Origin: Nautilia profundicola AmH | GTDB lineage: Bacteria; Campylobacterota; Campylobacteria; Campylobacterales; Nautiliaceae | NCBI RefSeq assembly: GCF_000021725.1 | Contig: NC_012115.1 | Coordinates: forward strand, 831,001-895,000 | Reading direction: 5' to 3' | DNA: 64,000 nt | Part shown: positions 45,053 through 54,356 of the stretch, one piece after another | Layout: every line of letters begins with the position of its first letter | How positions within the stretch are numbered: position 1 is the first letter of the stretch | Notes under the pieces: generated by a model | What the model was told of the DNA's origin: nothing | Seen by the model: the letters and a program-made list of their open reading frames with translations, nothing else | Database searches by the model: none | Made by a program: the position numbers and the translations under genes

Positions 45053-45708
45053 AGGTATGAATTAAGAAGGGCGCTTCCTACTCTTATCATATTACTGCCC
45101 TCTTCTATCGCTATTTCAAAATCGCCGCTCATACCCATTGAGCATATTTTAGCACCGTATGGTTTCAGTTTTTCAAATATATCATATGTTAGTCTGAAAC
45201 TTTTTCTGATTTCCGTTTCATCATCCACATGCGCACCTATCGTCATTACACCCTGAAGATTGATATTCGGGAGGTTTTCTTTGATTTTCAGATACGTCTC
45301 AATTGCAAGTTCAGGCTGAAGGCCGTGTTTTGTAGGCTCTTTTGCCGAATTTATCTCAAGAAGGCACCTTACCGGCTTATCGGTTCTTTTGTTTATTGCC
45401 TCGGCCAACTCGTAAGAGTTTATTGACTGTATCATGAAAGGGTTTAATTTTAGAAGTTTATTGATTTTGTTTTTCTGAAGGTTTCCTATAAAATGCCATT
45501 CAATCGGCAAATCACTTAGGGCATTTACCTTATCTTCCATATCCTGAACCCTGTTTTCACCAAACGCCCTCTGGCCTTCGGCGTAAAGTCTTCTAAGAGG
45601 TTCGGTCTCTTTTGTGTATTTCGTAACAGCCACGATTTGAACAATTAAATGCTCGCTTCTTCTAAGCCTTGCCGCCTCTACTCTTTGAATTAACTGATCT
45701 AAATTCAT
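45049..45708 (-). CDS. yggS: PLP homeostasis protein YggS/PROSC
   Basis: 219 residues, an alanine-racemase-like barrel that binds pyridoxal phosphate and buffers its level. The PLP lysine is in IVAVTKYTKETEPL near residue 31; FGENRVQDMEDKV, WHFIGNLQKNKI, LEINSAKEPTKHGL, MTIGAH, SMGMSGDFEIAIEEGSNMIR and VGSAL are all family wording. It stands between rseP and the ICMT-like gene with tight spacing. Confidence 0.94.
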   Translation of the reverse strand: MNLDQLIQRVEAARLRRSEHLIVQIVAVTKYTKETEPLRRLYAEGQRAFGENRVQDMEDKVNALSDLPIEWHFIGNLQKNKINKLLKLNPFMIQSINSYELAEAINKRTDKPVRCLLEINSAKEPTKHGLQPELAIETYLKIKENLPNINLQGVMTIGAHVDDETEIRKSFRLTYDIFEKLKPYGAKICSMGMSGDFEIAIEEGSNMIRVGSALLNSYL

Positions 45709-45709
45709 G

Positions 45710-46753
45710 CTACCCTCCTATGAGTCTGTGTAAGTCGTTGTATATACCTATAAGCATTAAACTACCGAGTATTATCCACCCGCCGATTGTCAGTTTTACC
45801 ATTATCTCTTCGCTGACTTCCCTTTTAAAAATAGCTTCATAAAGGTTAAACATAATATGCCCGCCGTCAAGTGCCGGGATCGGAAGAAGGTTAAGCACAC
45901 CGAGGTTTACGCTAAGAAGCGCTGCCAGCAGTAAAAGCGGCTGCCATCCGTAATCGGCGACTTTTGCAGTAATATCGACAATTCCGATCGGACCGCTCAG
46001 GGTGTTAAGACCGACTGCTCCGGTTATTAGCTTTTGTACGCCTTTAATTATCAGCATAGAATCGAACACAAACTTATCCCATGCTATTTTTACCGCCTCA
46101 ACAGGCGAATAATGTACCTTTATAACATCTCCGCTCGGAATGATTCCGACTATTTTTCTTTTGATTTCTTCACCGAATATGTTTTTTTGAAGCTCGATTT
46201 TAGGCTTTAAATCAACACTCAGATATCTTTTGTTTCTCTCAACCGTTAGATGCAAGACATCATATTTTTGAATTAAAGGAGATATTTCATCCCACGATTT
46301 AATTTCAACACCGTTGATTTTTACAATTTTATCGCCGGGTTTGAGTACTTTTGCCGCGGGTGTATTTGGAATGGTTTTTCCTATTACGGGAGCTAATTTC
46401 GTCCAGCCTGTAAAAGCGATAAAAAGATATATTAAAAAGGCAAGCAGGAAATTAAACCCGGGACCGCCTAAAAGTATCAAAATTCTCTGCCAGGGAGTTT
46501 TGGAATTGTATGAGTCGGGATCATTATTTTTTAAATTCGGATTCGTATCATCTTGCCCCTTCATCTGCACATATCCGCCAAGAGGTATCGCACTTAGACA
46601 CCAGTTCGTATCCCCGAACTTTTTACATATCAATTTTTTGCCGAATCCTATTGAGAAAACTTCAACTTTAACACCGACAAGCCTTGCCATAAGAAAATGT
46701 CCGAGTTCATGAAAGAAAATCAAAAAAGAGAGTATTATAACAGCACTGATCAT
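45710..46753 (-). CDS. rseP: Site-2 (intramembrane) zinc protease RseP-like
   Basis: 347 residues. The HExxH motif is at the start (FFHELGHFLMARLVGVKVEVFS; key HELGH), and the third zinc ligand is in PIPALDGGHIMFNLYEA near 290. One central PDZ domain (about 115-195, with AKVLKPGDKIVKINGVEIKSWDE) in place of the two in E. coli. It cuts membrane-embedded regulators or signal-peptide remnants. It overlaps pgsA by ATGA. Confidence 0.93.
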   Translation of the reverse strand: MISAVIILSFLIFFHELGHFLMARLVGVKVEVFSIGFGKKLICKKFGDTNWCLSAIPLGGYVQMKGQDDTNPNLKNNDPDSYNSKTPWQRILILLGGPGFNFLLAFLIYLFIAFTGWTKLAPVIGKTIPNTPAAKVLKPGDKIVKINGVEIKSWDEISPLIQKYDVLHLTVERNKRYLSVDLKPKIELQKNIFGEEIKRKIVGIIPSGDVIKVHYSPVEAVKIAWDKFVFDSMLIIKGVQKLITGAVGLNTLSGPIGIVDITAKVADYGWQPLLLLAALLSVNLGVLNLLPIPALDGGHIMFNLYEAIFKREVSEEIMVKLTIGGWIILGSLMLIGIYNDLHRLIGG

Positions 46754-47343
46754 CTTTGAGCTTTCACATATACTTTTACGTAGTCATATCCGCTGTAAAG
46801 CGTAAGAATTACGGCAACCCATAAAAGACACTCAGCACACGGCCAGTTCATAAGAAGAAACCCGATAGCACCCATCTGAGAAACGGTTTTTACCTTACCC
46901 GCAAACGAAGCCTTTACGCTAAGACCTTCCTGAACCATTGCAATTCTTAGAGCCGTTATAAAAAACTCTCTAACCAGTATAAGGTAAATTGCCCACGCAT
47001 TTGCCCTGTGCAGGTATAATAGCCCCAAAAAGGCACCGAGTGTCAGCATTTTATCCGCAAGCGGGTCTAAAATTTCACCAAGTTTGCTGCTTGCATCAAA
47101 ATTTCTGGCAATATATCCGTCAAAAAAATCCGTTACACTTGCAATAACAAAAATCAAAGCCGCAAAATAATCAAGCCATGTTTCATGAACACCCGGGAAA
47201 AAATCCCTGTTTACCAAAAACAGGTACATCAAAAACGCCATCAAAACCCTGATAAAAGCAAGGATATTAGGTACGTTTTTCAGGCGTTTTTTCCACTTTT
47301 CGTATCTGTATAGCTTTATGCCGTCTTCCGTAATTATTGACAT
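46750..47343 (-). CDS. pgsA: CDP-diacylglycerol–glycerol-3-phosphate phosphatidyltransferase
   Basis: 197 residues, with several membrane helices. Makes phosphatidylglycerol phosphate. The CDP-alcohol phosphotransferase motif is complete: TDFFDGYIARNFDASSKLG followed by EILDPLADK (D-G-x2-A-R-x8-G-x3-D-x3-D). NVPNILAFIRVLMAF is the typical opening. It lies one base from the fabL-like gene. Confidence 0.94.
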   Translation of the reverse strand: MSIITEDGIKLYRYEKWKKRLKNVPNILAFIRVLMAFLMYLFLVNRDFFPGVHETWLDYFAALIFVIASVTDFFDGYIARNFDASSKLGEILDPLADKMLTLGAFLGLLYLHRANAWAIYLILVREFFITALRIAMVQEGLSVKASFAGKVKTVSQMGAIGFLLMNWPCAECLLWVAVILTLYSGYDYVKVYVKAQR

Positions 47344-48122
47344 TAACCTATTTTCCCTCCGAATGTAGTTCCACCGTCTACTACTATCGTCTGCCCTGTA
47401 ATCCAGCTTGCTTCATCAGTACATAAAAAGTATGTAATTCCTGCTAAATCTTTAGGTTCACCCATTCTGTTTAGAGGGCTTCTTTTCTCAACTTCCGCTT
47501 TTACTTCTTCATAATTCGGAAACGCTTTAAGCGCATCGGTATCAATAGGACCGCCGCTTACCGCATTAACTCTGATACCCCATTCTCCAAGCTCCGCAGC
47601 CGCGTATTTAACCATAGTCTCAACCGCCGCTTTACTTGTACCGTGCCCCGCATAGTTTGGAGTATATACGAGGTTACCTGTGGAGCTTAGTGAAATAATA
47701 CTTCCGCCGCCTACTTTTTGCATTCTTTTAGCTGCTTCCTGAGCTCCCACTACAAATGCGTTTACAGTTGCTGTAAATATATTGCAGATTCCTTTAGGTC
47801 TGAGTCTCATAAAAGGACCGAATCCACCAACAACCGCTCTTCCGCTGATAATTGCGTTTGAAACGAAAAAGTCGACTCTGTCAAAATCTTCATCAATCTG
47901 TTTGAAAAGATCTTTGTATGTTTCAGGCTCTAAAATATTAAGTTTATACGCTTTTGCCTTAATGCCGTATTTTTCTTCCCACTCTTTTGCAAGGTTGTTT
48001 GCAATTTCCTCATTTGAGTTATATGTAAAAGCTATATTGATCCCCTCTTTTGCAAATCTTTCGGCTATTGCTTTACCTATACCTCTTGTCGCCCCGCTTA
48101 TTACTAATGTTTTACCCTTCAT
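47343..48122 (-). CDS. fabL: Enoyl-ACP reductase, FabL-like SDR
   Basis: 259 residues. NAD(P)-binding VISGATRGIGKAIAERF at the start. The catalytic Tyr and Lys occur as YAGHGTSK, a Y-x6-K spacing; ordinary SDRs (FabG) have Y-x3-K, whereas FabI and FabL enoyl reductases have Y-x6-K. The following RVNAVSGGPIDTDALKAFPN matches the VNAVSGGxIDTDALKxFPN wording of Bacillus FabL. So it probably reduces enoyl-ACP in fatty-acid elongation. The gene beside it is dapA, as for an SDR gene in Campylobacter. Confidence 0.82.
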   Translation of the reverse strand: MKGKTLVISGATRGIGKAIAERFAKEGINIAFTYNSNEEIANNLAKEWEEKYGIKAKAYKLNILEPETYKDLFKQIDEDFDRVDFFVSNAIISGRAVVGGFGPFMRLRPKGICNIFTATVNAFVVGAQEAAKRMQKVGGGSIISLSSTGNLVYTPNYAGHGTSKAAVETMVKYAAAELGEWGIRVNAVSGGPIDTDALKAFPNYEEVKAEVEKRSPLNRMGEPKDLAGITYFLCTDEASWITGQTIVVDGGTTFGGKIG

Positions 48123-48131
48123 AAAATTCCT

Positions 48132-48998
48132 TTATAAATATTTTTTAAGTACTTCTTTTATTTTAGCTTTATTCTCATCACTCGGCTCGCAAAGCGGCAG
48201 TCTGTATTCAAGTGACGGAATAAGTCCCGCTTCATACATAGCGAATTTGATAGGAATCGGATTACTTTCTACAAATAAAACTTTGTTGATATCGTAAAGT
48301 TCCTCATTTATAGCCCTGCTCGTATCAAAATCTCCCTTTAACGCCGTATGGATTAAATCGGCGATTCTTTTTGGAAGAAGGTTTGACGTAACAGAAATAC
48401 ACCCTTTTCCGCCTGTGGCCATTATCGGATAGTTAATGGCATCATCCCCGCTTATTACAGCAATATCGCTGTTTGCACAAAGTGCTACCACGTTTTCGAT
48501 ACTTCCTGTCGCTTCTTTAATCGCTATTATGTTTTCAACGTCATTGAATAGCTTTATAGCAGTTTCAACATTTATATTGCTACATGTTCTTCCCGGTACG
48601 TTATATAAAACAACAGGAATTTCGATTGCGTTTGCAAGGGCTTTGTAGTGTTCGTAAAGTCCTCTTTGAGTAGGTTTGTTGTAATACGGTGATACGCTAA
48701 GAACCGCATCGGCGCCTTTCGCTTCGGCAAATTTAGCCAAGTCGATACTTTCATGGGTAGAGTTGCTTCCTGCACCTGCAAGAACTTTCGTATTTGTACC
48801 TTTACACACCTCTACTGCTATTTCGATACATCTTTTATGCTCGTCATGTGTAAGAGTCGCACTCTCTCCTGTCGTACCCACCGGTACAACCCAGTCTATT
48901 TCATTGTCAATCTGTCTTTGAATAAGTTTTGCATACGTTTCTTCGTCAACTTTTCCGTTTTTAAACGGCGTAATAAGAGCGGTCATTGCACCTTGCAT
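48132..48998 (-). CDS. dapA: 4-hydroxy-tetrahydrodipicolinate synthase
   Basis: 288 residues, TIM-barrel aldolase. Condenses pyruvate and aspartate semialdehyde on the way to diaminopimelate and lysine. Seen: GTTGESATL near 43, the Tyr in [14 protein letters not shown] near 133, the Schiff-base Lys in [10 protein letters not shown] near 162, and [14 protein letters not shown]. It heads the run that continues to fabL, pgsA, rseP and yggS. Heptad repeats fill the spacer upstream of it. Confidence 0.95.
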   Translation of the reverse strand: MQGAMTALITPFKNGKVDEETYAKLIQRQIDNEIDWVVPVGTTGESATLTHDEHKRCIEIAVEVCKGTNTKVLAGAGSNSTHESIDLAKFAEAKGADAVLSVSPYYNKPTQRGLYEHYKALANAIEIPVVLYNVPGRTCSNINVETAIKLFNDVENIIAIKEATGSIENVVALCANSDIAVISGDDAINYPIMATGGKGCISVTSNLLPKRIADLIHTALKGDFDTSRAINEELYDINKVLFVESNPIPIKFAMYEAGLIPSLEYRLPLCEPSDENKAKIKEVLKKYL

Positions 48999-49043
48999 AA
49001 AACGTCCTTTTTTACGAAATTATAGCATATTATATAAATAGAC

Positions 49044-49107
49044 AATGGAAAAATGAAAATGGAAAAATTTTTATATTTTATCCGTTTTTATTTTGCACTT
49101 TCCATTA
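49044..49107. repeat. Heptad repeats in the lolC/E–dapA gap, inverted
   Basis: Three plus-strand units (AATGGAA, AAATGAA, AATGGAA at 49044-49064) face two minus-strand units (AATGGAA, AGTGCAA; plus-strand 49093-49106) across an AT-rich centre, so the gap between the lolC/E stop and the dapA start can fold back on itself. It may also serve as a 5' leader or promoter region for dapA on the minus strand. Confidence 0.55.
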
Positions 49108-49114
49108 AAATTGA

Positions 49115-50308
49115 TTATTCATATCTTAACGTCTCAAGCACATCAGTTTTGCTGGCTTTGAGCGCCGGATATATGCTTGAGAGTATTACAATTATAAAAG
49201 CACCCAATATTATCAGTCCGAAATCAACAAGACTGAGATCTATCGGCAGCCTGCTAACACCGTAAACATCTTCGGGGAGTTTGATAATATCAAACGTTTT
49301 AAGAACCCATATACCAAGTCCTCCGAGCATCGCTCCGATTGTAATTCCCAAAATACCGATAAAAGTACCGAGTTTAAGAAAAATGGATTTTATCTCTTTA
49401 GGACTCGCACCAAGACTTAGCATAAGGGCAATCTCTTTTCTTTTACTCATTATCATCATAAGAAGAGAACTGATGATATTAAGTGCAGCCACTATAATTA
49501 TCAGCATCAGTACTAAAAAAAGAGCTCTTTTTTCCATTCTTAAAGCTGCAAAAAAGTTTCCGTTTTGCTCCCACCACCCTATTACACCTACACCGGGAGG
49601 TACCGCTTTTTTTATTTTTTGAATATCTTTAAAAGGATTCGGACTCCATATATGAATTCCGCTGTAGTGGTTTTGGTGAAGAATTCTTTTAAGACCTTCG
49701 ATGTTCATATAAGCAATCCCCTTGTCATATGCTACAAGTCCGCTGTTAAATACACCTACGATTTTTACTTTTTTAAGTATAGGGGAAATTCCGAATCCCA
49801 TGGGTGAGAGTTTTGAAAAAATCATAATAACCTTTTCACCTCTTGCTATTCCAAGGTCAGCAAACAGCCTGCTTCCGACGACCACATCAAAAAGCCCAGG
49901 TTTTTTTAAATCTTTTACAGCTTTTTTAAAAATATAATTAATTTCCGATTCTTTATTAAAATCAACACCGTAAAGCATTACACCGTTTAGTGAATTTTTC
50001 TGTATTACGGCGCTGCTTTCGATATAAGGGGAATATTTAAAATCAGGGAATTTTTTTTGAAGTTTATGTAAGAGTTTCTCATCCACATTTACAAGCGAAG
50101 AGTAAACGGTAATGGGATAATTCATAACTTTGAGTTTTTTTTCAAACTCCTTATCCATACCGTTCATAATACCCATAGCGATCATAAGGGTCGCAACACC
50201 CGTCATTATCCCAAGAAATGCAAGGATAAAACTAATATAAATAAACGGGTGTTTTTTATCAAACCTTAAATATCTTCTTATTATAAAATTTACAAATTTT
50301 TTATTCAT
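49115..50308 (-). CDS. Lipoprotein-release ABC permease, LolC/LolE family
   Basis: 397 residues. An N-terminal helix (HPFIYISFILAFLGIMTGVA; TM1), a large periplasmic domain (about 50-265), then three helices at the C-terminus (LVLMLIIIVAALNIISSLLMM; LGTFIGILGITIGAMLGGLG; FGLIILGAFIIVILSSIYPA), the MacB/LolE fold. It moves lipoproteins from the inner membrane to LolA, which is encoded nearby at 53073. Only one LolC/E gene is seen, as in bacteria with a homodimeric (LolF-like) permease. It is spaced three bases from secA. Confidence 0.88.
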   Translation of the reverse strand: MNKKFVNFIIRRYLRFDKKHPFIYISFILAFLGIMTGVATLMIAMGIMNGMDKEFEKKLKVMNYPITVYSSLVNVDEKLLHKLQKKFPDFKYSPYIESSAVIQKNSLNGVMLYGVDFNKESEINYIFKKAVKDLKKPGLFDVVVGSRLFADLGIARGEKVIMIFSKLSPMGFGISPILKKVKIVGVFNSGLVAYDKGIAYMNIEGLKRILHQNHYSGIHIWSPNPFKDIQKIKKAVPPGVGVIGWWEQNGNFFAALRMEKRALFLVLMLIIIVAALNIISSLLMMIMSKRKEIALMLSLGASPKEIKSIFLKLGTFIGILGITIGAMLGGLGIWVLKTFDIIKLPEDVYGVSRLPIDLSLVDFGLIILGAFIIVILSSIYPALKASKTDVLETLRYE

Positions 50309-50311
50309 TTT

Positions 50312-52964
50312 TTAGAATTTTGGACTTTTCCCACAGCAGTCTTTGTATTTTTTACCGCTACCGCAAGGGCAAGGGTCGTTTCTTTTTACCTTTTTCTTTT
50401 GCTGTTTTGCTTCAAATTCAGCCTTAAGCGCTTCAGTCTGAGCTTCAAGCTGTTTCATAATTTCATCAGCATCCGCCTCTTCAAGTTCTTCAGGAATTTC
50501 CGGTATGTTATGTAATATTTCGTCAATATTTTTACCTTTGATAGCGTTTAAAAATTCAGCTACATCAGGGTCGATTTCCGGCTCTTGATACTCTATTTTC
50601 AAGTTATGAAGTATTTTCATACTTTCTATTTTAATTCTTTCAATTAATTCTTGGAATAGATTGAAACTCTCTTTTTTATATTCTACAAGCGGATCTTTTT
50701 GGTTGTATCCTCTGAGTCCTATACCTGTTTTTAATATATCCATCATATAAAGATGGTCTCTCCAGCTCTCATCAAGCACCTGAAGCATAACCTGTCTTTG
50801 AATTCTGTTTTTATCTTCAGGTGACGCTTCTGCAAATTTTTTCTCATATTCTTCTTTTAATCTGTTTACAAGGTATTCTTTAAGAGCTTCGTAATCTTTA
50901 CCGCTAAGCTCTTCTTTTGTAAATTCAATTCCTGTATATTCTTTAAGGTGTGCAATTAAATTATCAAGATCAAAATCTTCTTCAAGCGTATGAGGGAATA
51001 TATCAGCTTCACTCAAAATATATTCAACAAATTCTTCTCTAATTTCATTAATTTTTGATTCGATATCGTAATTAGGATCAAGCAGCTGATCACGGAATGC
51101 ATAAATAACTTTTCTCTGCTCATTTGCAACATCATCGTATTTTAAGATATGTTTTCTTGCTTCAAAATGCATTGTTTCAACTTTTTTCTGAGCATTTTCA
51201 ATTGCACGGCTTACGATTTTAGAATCGATGTGTTCACCTCTTTCAATGCCGAGTCTGTCCATGATGTTTTTGATTCTGTCACTTCCGAAAATTCTTAAAA
51301 GATCATCTTCAAGTGAAAGATAAAACTGACTCTCACCCGGATCACCCTGACGTCCCGAACGACCTCTAAGCTGGTTGTCGATTCTTCTACTTTCGTGTCT
51401 TTCCGTACCGATAATGTAAAGTCCGCCAAGTTCCCTTACTTCATCGTCGATTTTAATATCAACACCCCTACCGGCCATGTTTGTAGCAACGGTTACAGCG
51501 CCTCTTTTACCCGCTTCGGCAATAATCTGCGCTTCTTTTTCATGATTTTTGGCATTTAGAACAGTATGAGGAATTTTTTCTTTTTTAAGAAGGTGGCTTA
51601 AATATTCACTTTTTTCCACGCTCGTAGTACCCACAAGTACAGGCTGTCCTTTTTTGTGAAGCTCTTTTATTTTCTTAACAACCGCTTCAAATTTTTCTTC
51701 TTCCGTTTTATATACAAGGTCGTTTTTATCTTTTCTTATTACAGGTTTATTTGTAGGAATTGAAATAACTTCAAGCCCGTAAATTTCGATAAACTCTGTC
51801 TTTTTCCGTCTGAGCGGTACCCGTCATACCCGCTAATTTTTTATAAAGTCTGAAGTAGTTTTGGTACGTCGTTTCCGCAAAAGTCTGTGATTCTTCTTGA
51901 ATTTCAACACCCTCTTTTGCTTCAAGCGCCTGGTGTAATCCTTCACTGAATCTTCTACCTTCTGCAATTCTTCCCGTAAACTCGTCAACAATTAAAACCT
52001 CACCTTTTCTTACGATATAATCTTTACCTTCCTGGAAAAGATAGTTTGCTTTAAGAGCCTGGTCAAGGTGATGCGCAAGTATTGCGTTTTCAGGAGTATA
52101 CAGGTTGTCAACTTCAAAAAGTTTTTCAGCTTCTTTAATTCCTTCTTCAGTTAAAAGAACCACTTTGTCTTTTTCATCTACGGTAAAATGTTTATCTTTT
52201 ACGAGCTGTTTAGCCACTTTATCCGCTCTTACGTAATCTTCAACCCTTTTATTAGAAGGTCCAGAAATAATAAGAGGAGTTCTCGCCTCATCAATTAAAA
52301 TAGAGTCCACTTCATCGACAATTGCGTAATAATGCCCTCTTTGAACTTTATCATTAATATCAAACACCATATTATCTCTAAGATAATCAAATCCGAATTC
52401 CGTATTCGTTCCGTAAGTAATATCTTTTTTATAAGCTTCTTTTCTTTCGTAATCTTCCATACCACCTACAACACATCCTGTACTTAGTCCGAAAAATTCA
52501 TAAAGTTTTCCCATATCATTGGCATCTCTTTGGGCAAGATAGTCATTTACCGTTACAACATGTACGCCTTTTCCCAAAACTGCATTTAATACAACCGGAA
52601 GCGTTGCTACGAGTGTTTTACCCTCACCTGTTTTCATTTCGGCGATTTTACCTTCATGCAGAACCATACCACCCACAAGCTGAACGTCAAAATGTCTCAT
52701 ATTAAGTACACGTTTGCCGGCTTCCCTTACCATTGCAAACACGTCGTTTAAATATTTATTTAATGTTTCCTGCTCATCAGCTCCGTTTTTAACTTCTTCA
52801 AGAATCTGGCTTTTTATTTTGTCAAATTCGCTTTTTAACTCTTCATCACTCATTTTTTCATATTTTTCTTCTAAAGCATTTATCTCTTTTACTCTTGCGA
52901 AATATTTTTTAAGTTCTCTATCGTTTTTAGTACCAAAAATCTTTCTAAATACTTGTTTTACCAT
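50312..52964 (-). CDS. secA: Preprotein translocase ATPase SecA, interrupted by a one-base frameshift
   Basis: Two frames make one SecA of about 883 residues. N-terminal part (ATG 52964 to about 51800): Walker [24 protein letters not shown] and the motif [11 protein letters not shown]-terminal part (from about 51799 to 50312): [68 protein letters not shown], and the SEC-C zinc end [14 protein letters not shown]. One extra base (C on the plus strand at about 51800) breaks the frame; removing it gives [10 protein letters not shown], the exact family spacing. SecA is essential, so an assembly error is the simplest explanation. The ATG at 52964 is preferred to the TTG one codon earlier. Confidence 0.93.
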
Positions 52965-53072
52965 CAAAAAAGCCTTTGCAAAGTTTTTTGTTATAATAAC
53001 ATAAAAATGAATTGAGAATCACGGAGCACTCAAAAAATTAATTTTTTTTTCAAATAATAAGGAGAAACAAAA

Positions 53073-53570
53073 TTGAGAATTGTTTTAATTAATATTTTAT
53101 TAATTTTGGAGTTATTTGCCATTAATTTTCCAAAATATTTTTCTGCAGACTTTGTACAAAAAATATATTCAGACAATAATACACTTACATATAAAGGAAA
53201 AATTTATACCGATTCAAAACATGTTTTTTGGAAATATACATATCCCAACGAAAAAGAAATATGGATAAATGATAAAGTATATGTTTATGAACCGGATCTC
53301 TTGCAAGTTACCATTTCAAAAAAACCAGAATTTAATCTTTTTAACGCATTAAATAAAGCTAAAAAAATTAATAGCAAAGAATATGAAGCGGTTGTCGATA
53401 ATAAAAAAGTTTATTTCGTATTCGACAATACCTTGAAAAAAGTATGGTATACCGATGATGTCGGAAATAAGGTTGTTATAATATTTAATAATCAATCTGA
53501 TAAAAATATAAAATCTTCTATTTTCAAACCGAACTTTCCAAAAGATATCGATATTATTTATCAGAACTGA
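53073..53570 (+). CDS. lolA: Outer-membrane lipoprotein carrier protein LolA
   Basis: 165 residues. A short signal peptide (RIVLINILLILELFAINFP) precedes the LolA fold: FSADFVQKIYSDNNTLTYKG, HVFWKYTYPNEKEIWINDKV and VYVYEPDLLQVTI are family wording (W-x-Y-x-x-P and the following strand). Carries lipoproteins through the periplasm from LolC/E. The start is TTG behind AAGGAG, eight bases away. It diverges from secA and its end overlaps convergent suhB. Confidence 0.85.
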   Translation: MRIVLINILLILELFAINFPKYFSADFVQKIYSDNNTLTYKGKIYTDSKHVFWKYTYPNEKEIWINDKVYVYEPDLLQVTISKKPEFNLFNALNKAKKINSKEYEAVVDNKKVYFVFDNTLKKVWYTDDVGNKVVIIFNNQSDKNIKSSIFKPNFPKDIDIIYQN

Positions 53571-54333
53571 GAAGATCTACAAGCTGAGTGTGGATCAATG
53601 AATTTGATGCAACTATACATTTATCTTTAAACATATCATATTTCTCACCTCTGTCATTTGATATTTTGCCACCCGCTTCTTTTACAATAAGCATTCCAGC
53701 ACTTACATCCCAAGGCTTTAAATTGATCTCATAAAACCCTTCATATTTACCTTCCGCCACATAGCAAAGATCCAATGCCGCACTTCCGAGTCTTCTTATA
53801 TCCTGGCACTTCGGGAGTATTTTATGTAGTCTTCTGATTACCAGATCAAGATCATCGGTATTGTCAGCACTCGAATACGGAAAACCTGTAGCTATCAAAG
53901 CCCTTTGGAAATAGTCATTCCTGCTGACTTGAATTTTAACGCCGTTTTTATACGCACCCTCACCTGCTATCGCCGTATAAAATTCATTAAGAATTGGATT
54001 ATATACGAATGCAAAATTAGGCTTTTTATTTTCATATACACCTATACTAATTGCACAGTGAGGTATCTGATGAGCGAAATTCGTAGTACCGTCAATCGGG
54101 TCTATTATAATTGAATTATTAAATTCATCCTTTACGGACTCTTCCGCAATAATCGAATAACCGAAATTTTTAAATTTTTCTTTTAAAAACTCTTCAATTT
54201 TTACATCATATTCGGTTACAAGGTCTTTTTTGCCTTTGAGGGTGATTTCCTTAGAGGAGTAAAATCCCTCTTTGAAAATCTCCCCGGCTTTTATAATTAT
54301 TTCTTTAAACTCTTCAAATTCCTTAATTCTCAA
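53554..54333 (-). CDS. suhB: Inositol-monophosphatase family protein (SuhB)
   Basis: 259 residues. Metal motif 1 IIDPIDGTTNFAHQIP near 76 and motif 2 WDVSAGMLIVKEAGG near 205; the earlier Glu is in IIAEESVKDEF. A sugar-phosphate or inositol-phosphate phosphatase; SuhB also associates with RNA polymerase in E. coli. The only possible start is TTG 54333, since a TGA stands two codons upstream in frame; GGAG nine bases upstream, inside the heptad array, is the likely ribosome site. Confidence 0.9.
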   Translation of the reverse strand: MRIKEFEEFKEIIIKAGEIFKEGFYSSKEITLKGKKDLVTEYDVKIEEFLKEKFKNFGYSIIAEESVKDEFNNSIIIDPIDGTTNFAHQIPHCAISIGVYENKKPNFAFVYNPILNEFYTAIAGEGAYKNGVKIQVSRNDYFQRALIATGFPYSSADNTDDLDLVIRRLHKILPKCQDIRRLGSAALDLCYVAEGKYEGFYEINLKPWDVSAGMLIVKEAGGKISNDRGEKYDMFKDKCIVASNSLIHTQLVDLLSSDK

Positions 54334-54356
54334 TTCTCAATTCTCCATTCTCAATT
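54322..54356 (-). repeat. Heptanucleotide array joining htpX and suhB
   Basis: Five contiguous 7-bp units, read on the minus strand: AATTGAG, AATGGAG, AATTGAG, AATTGAG, AATTAAG. The array begins in the htpX TAA stop, spans the whole 21-base spacer, supplies GGAG and the TTG start of suhB, and ends in codons 3-4 of suhB. Confidence 0.85.

Noticed and set aside
50312-51634. C-terminal SecA as an independent gene with its own start
   Set aside because: The frame continues upstream through [11 protein letters not shown] to the N-terminal half at the exact family spacing, and the candidate start lies inside a conserved strand ([10 protein letters not shown]).
54322-54356. CRISPR-like or IS-related repeat
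   Set aside because: Units are only 7 bp with no spacers, no terminal inverted repeats and no cas or transposase genes in the window.
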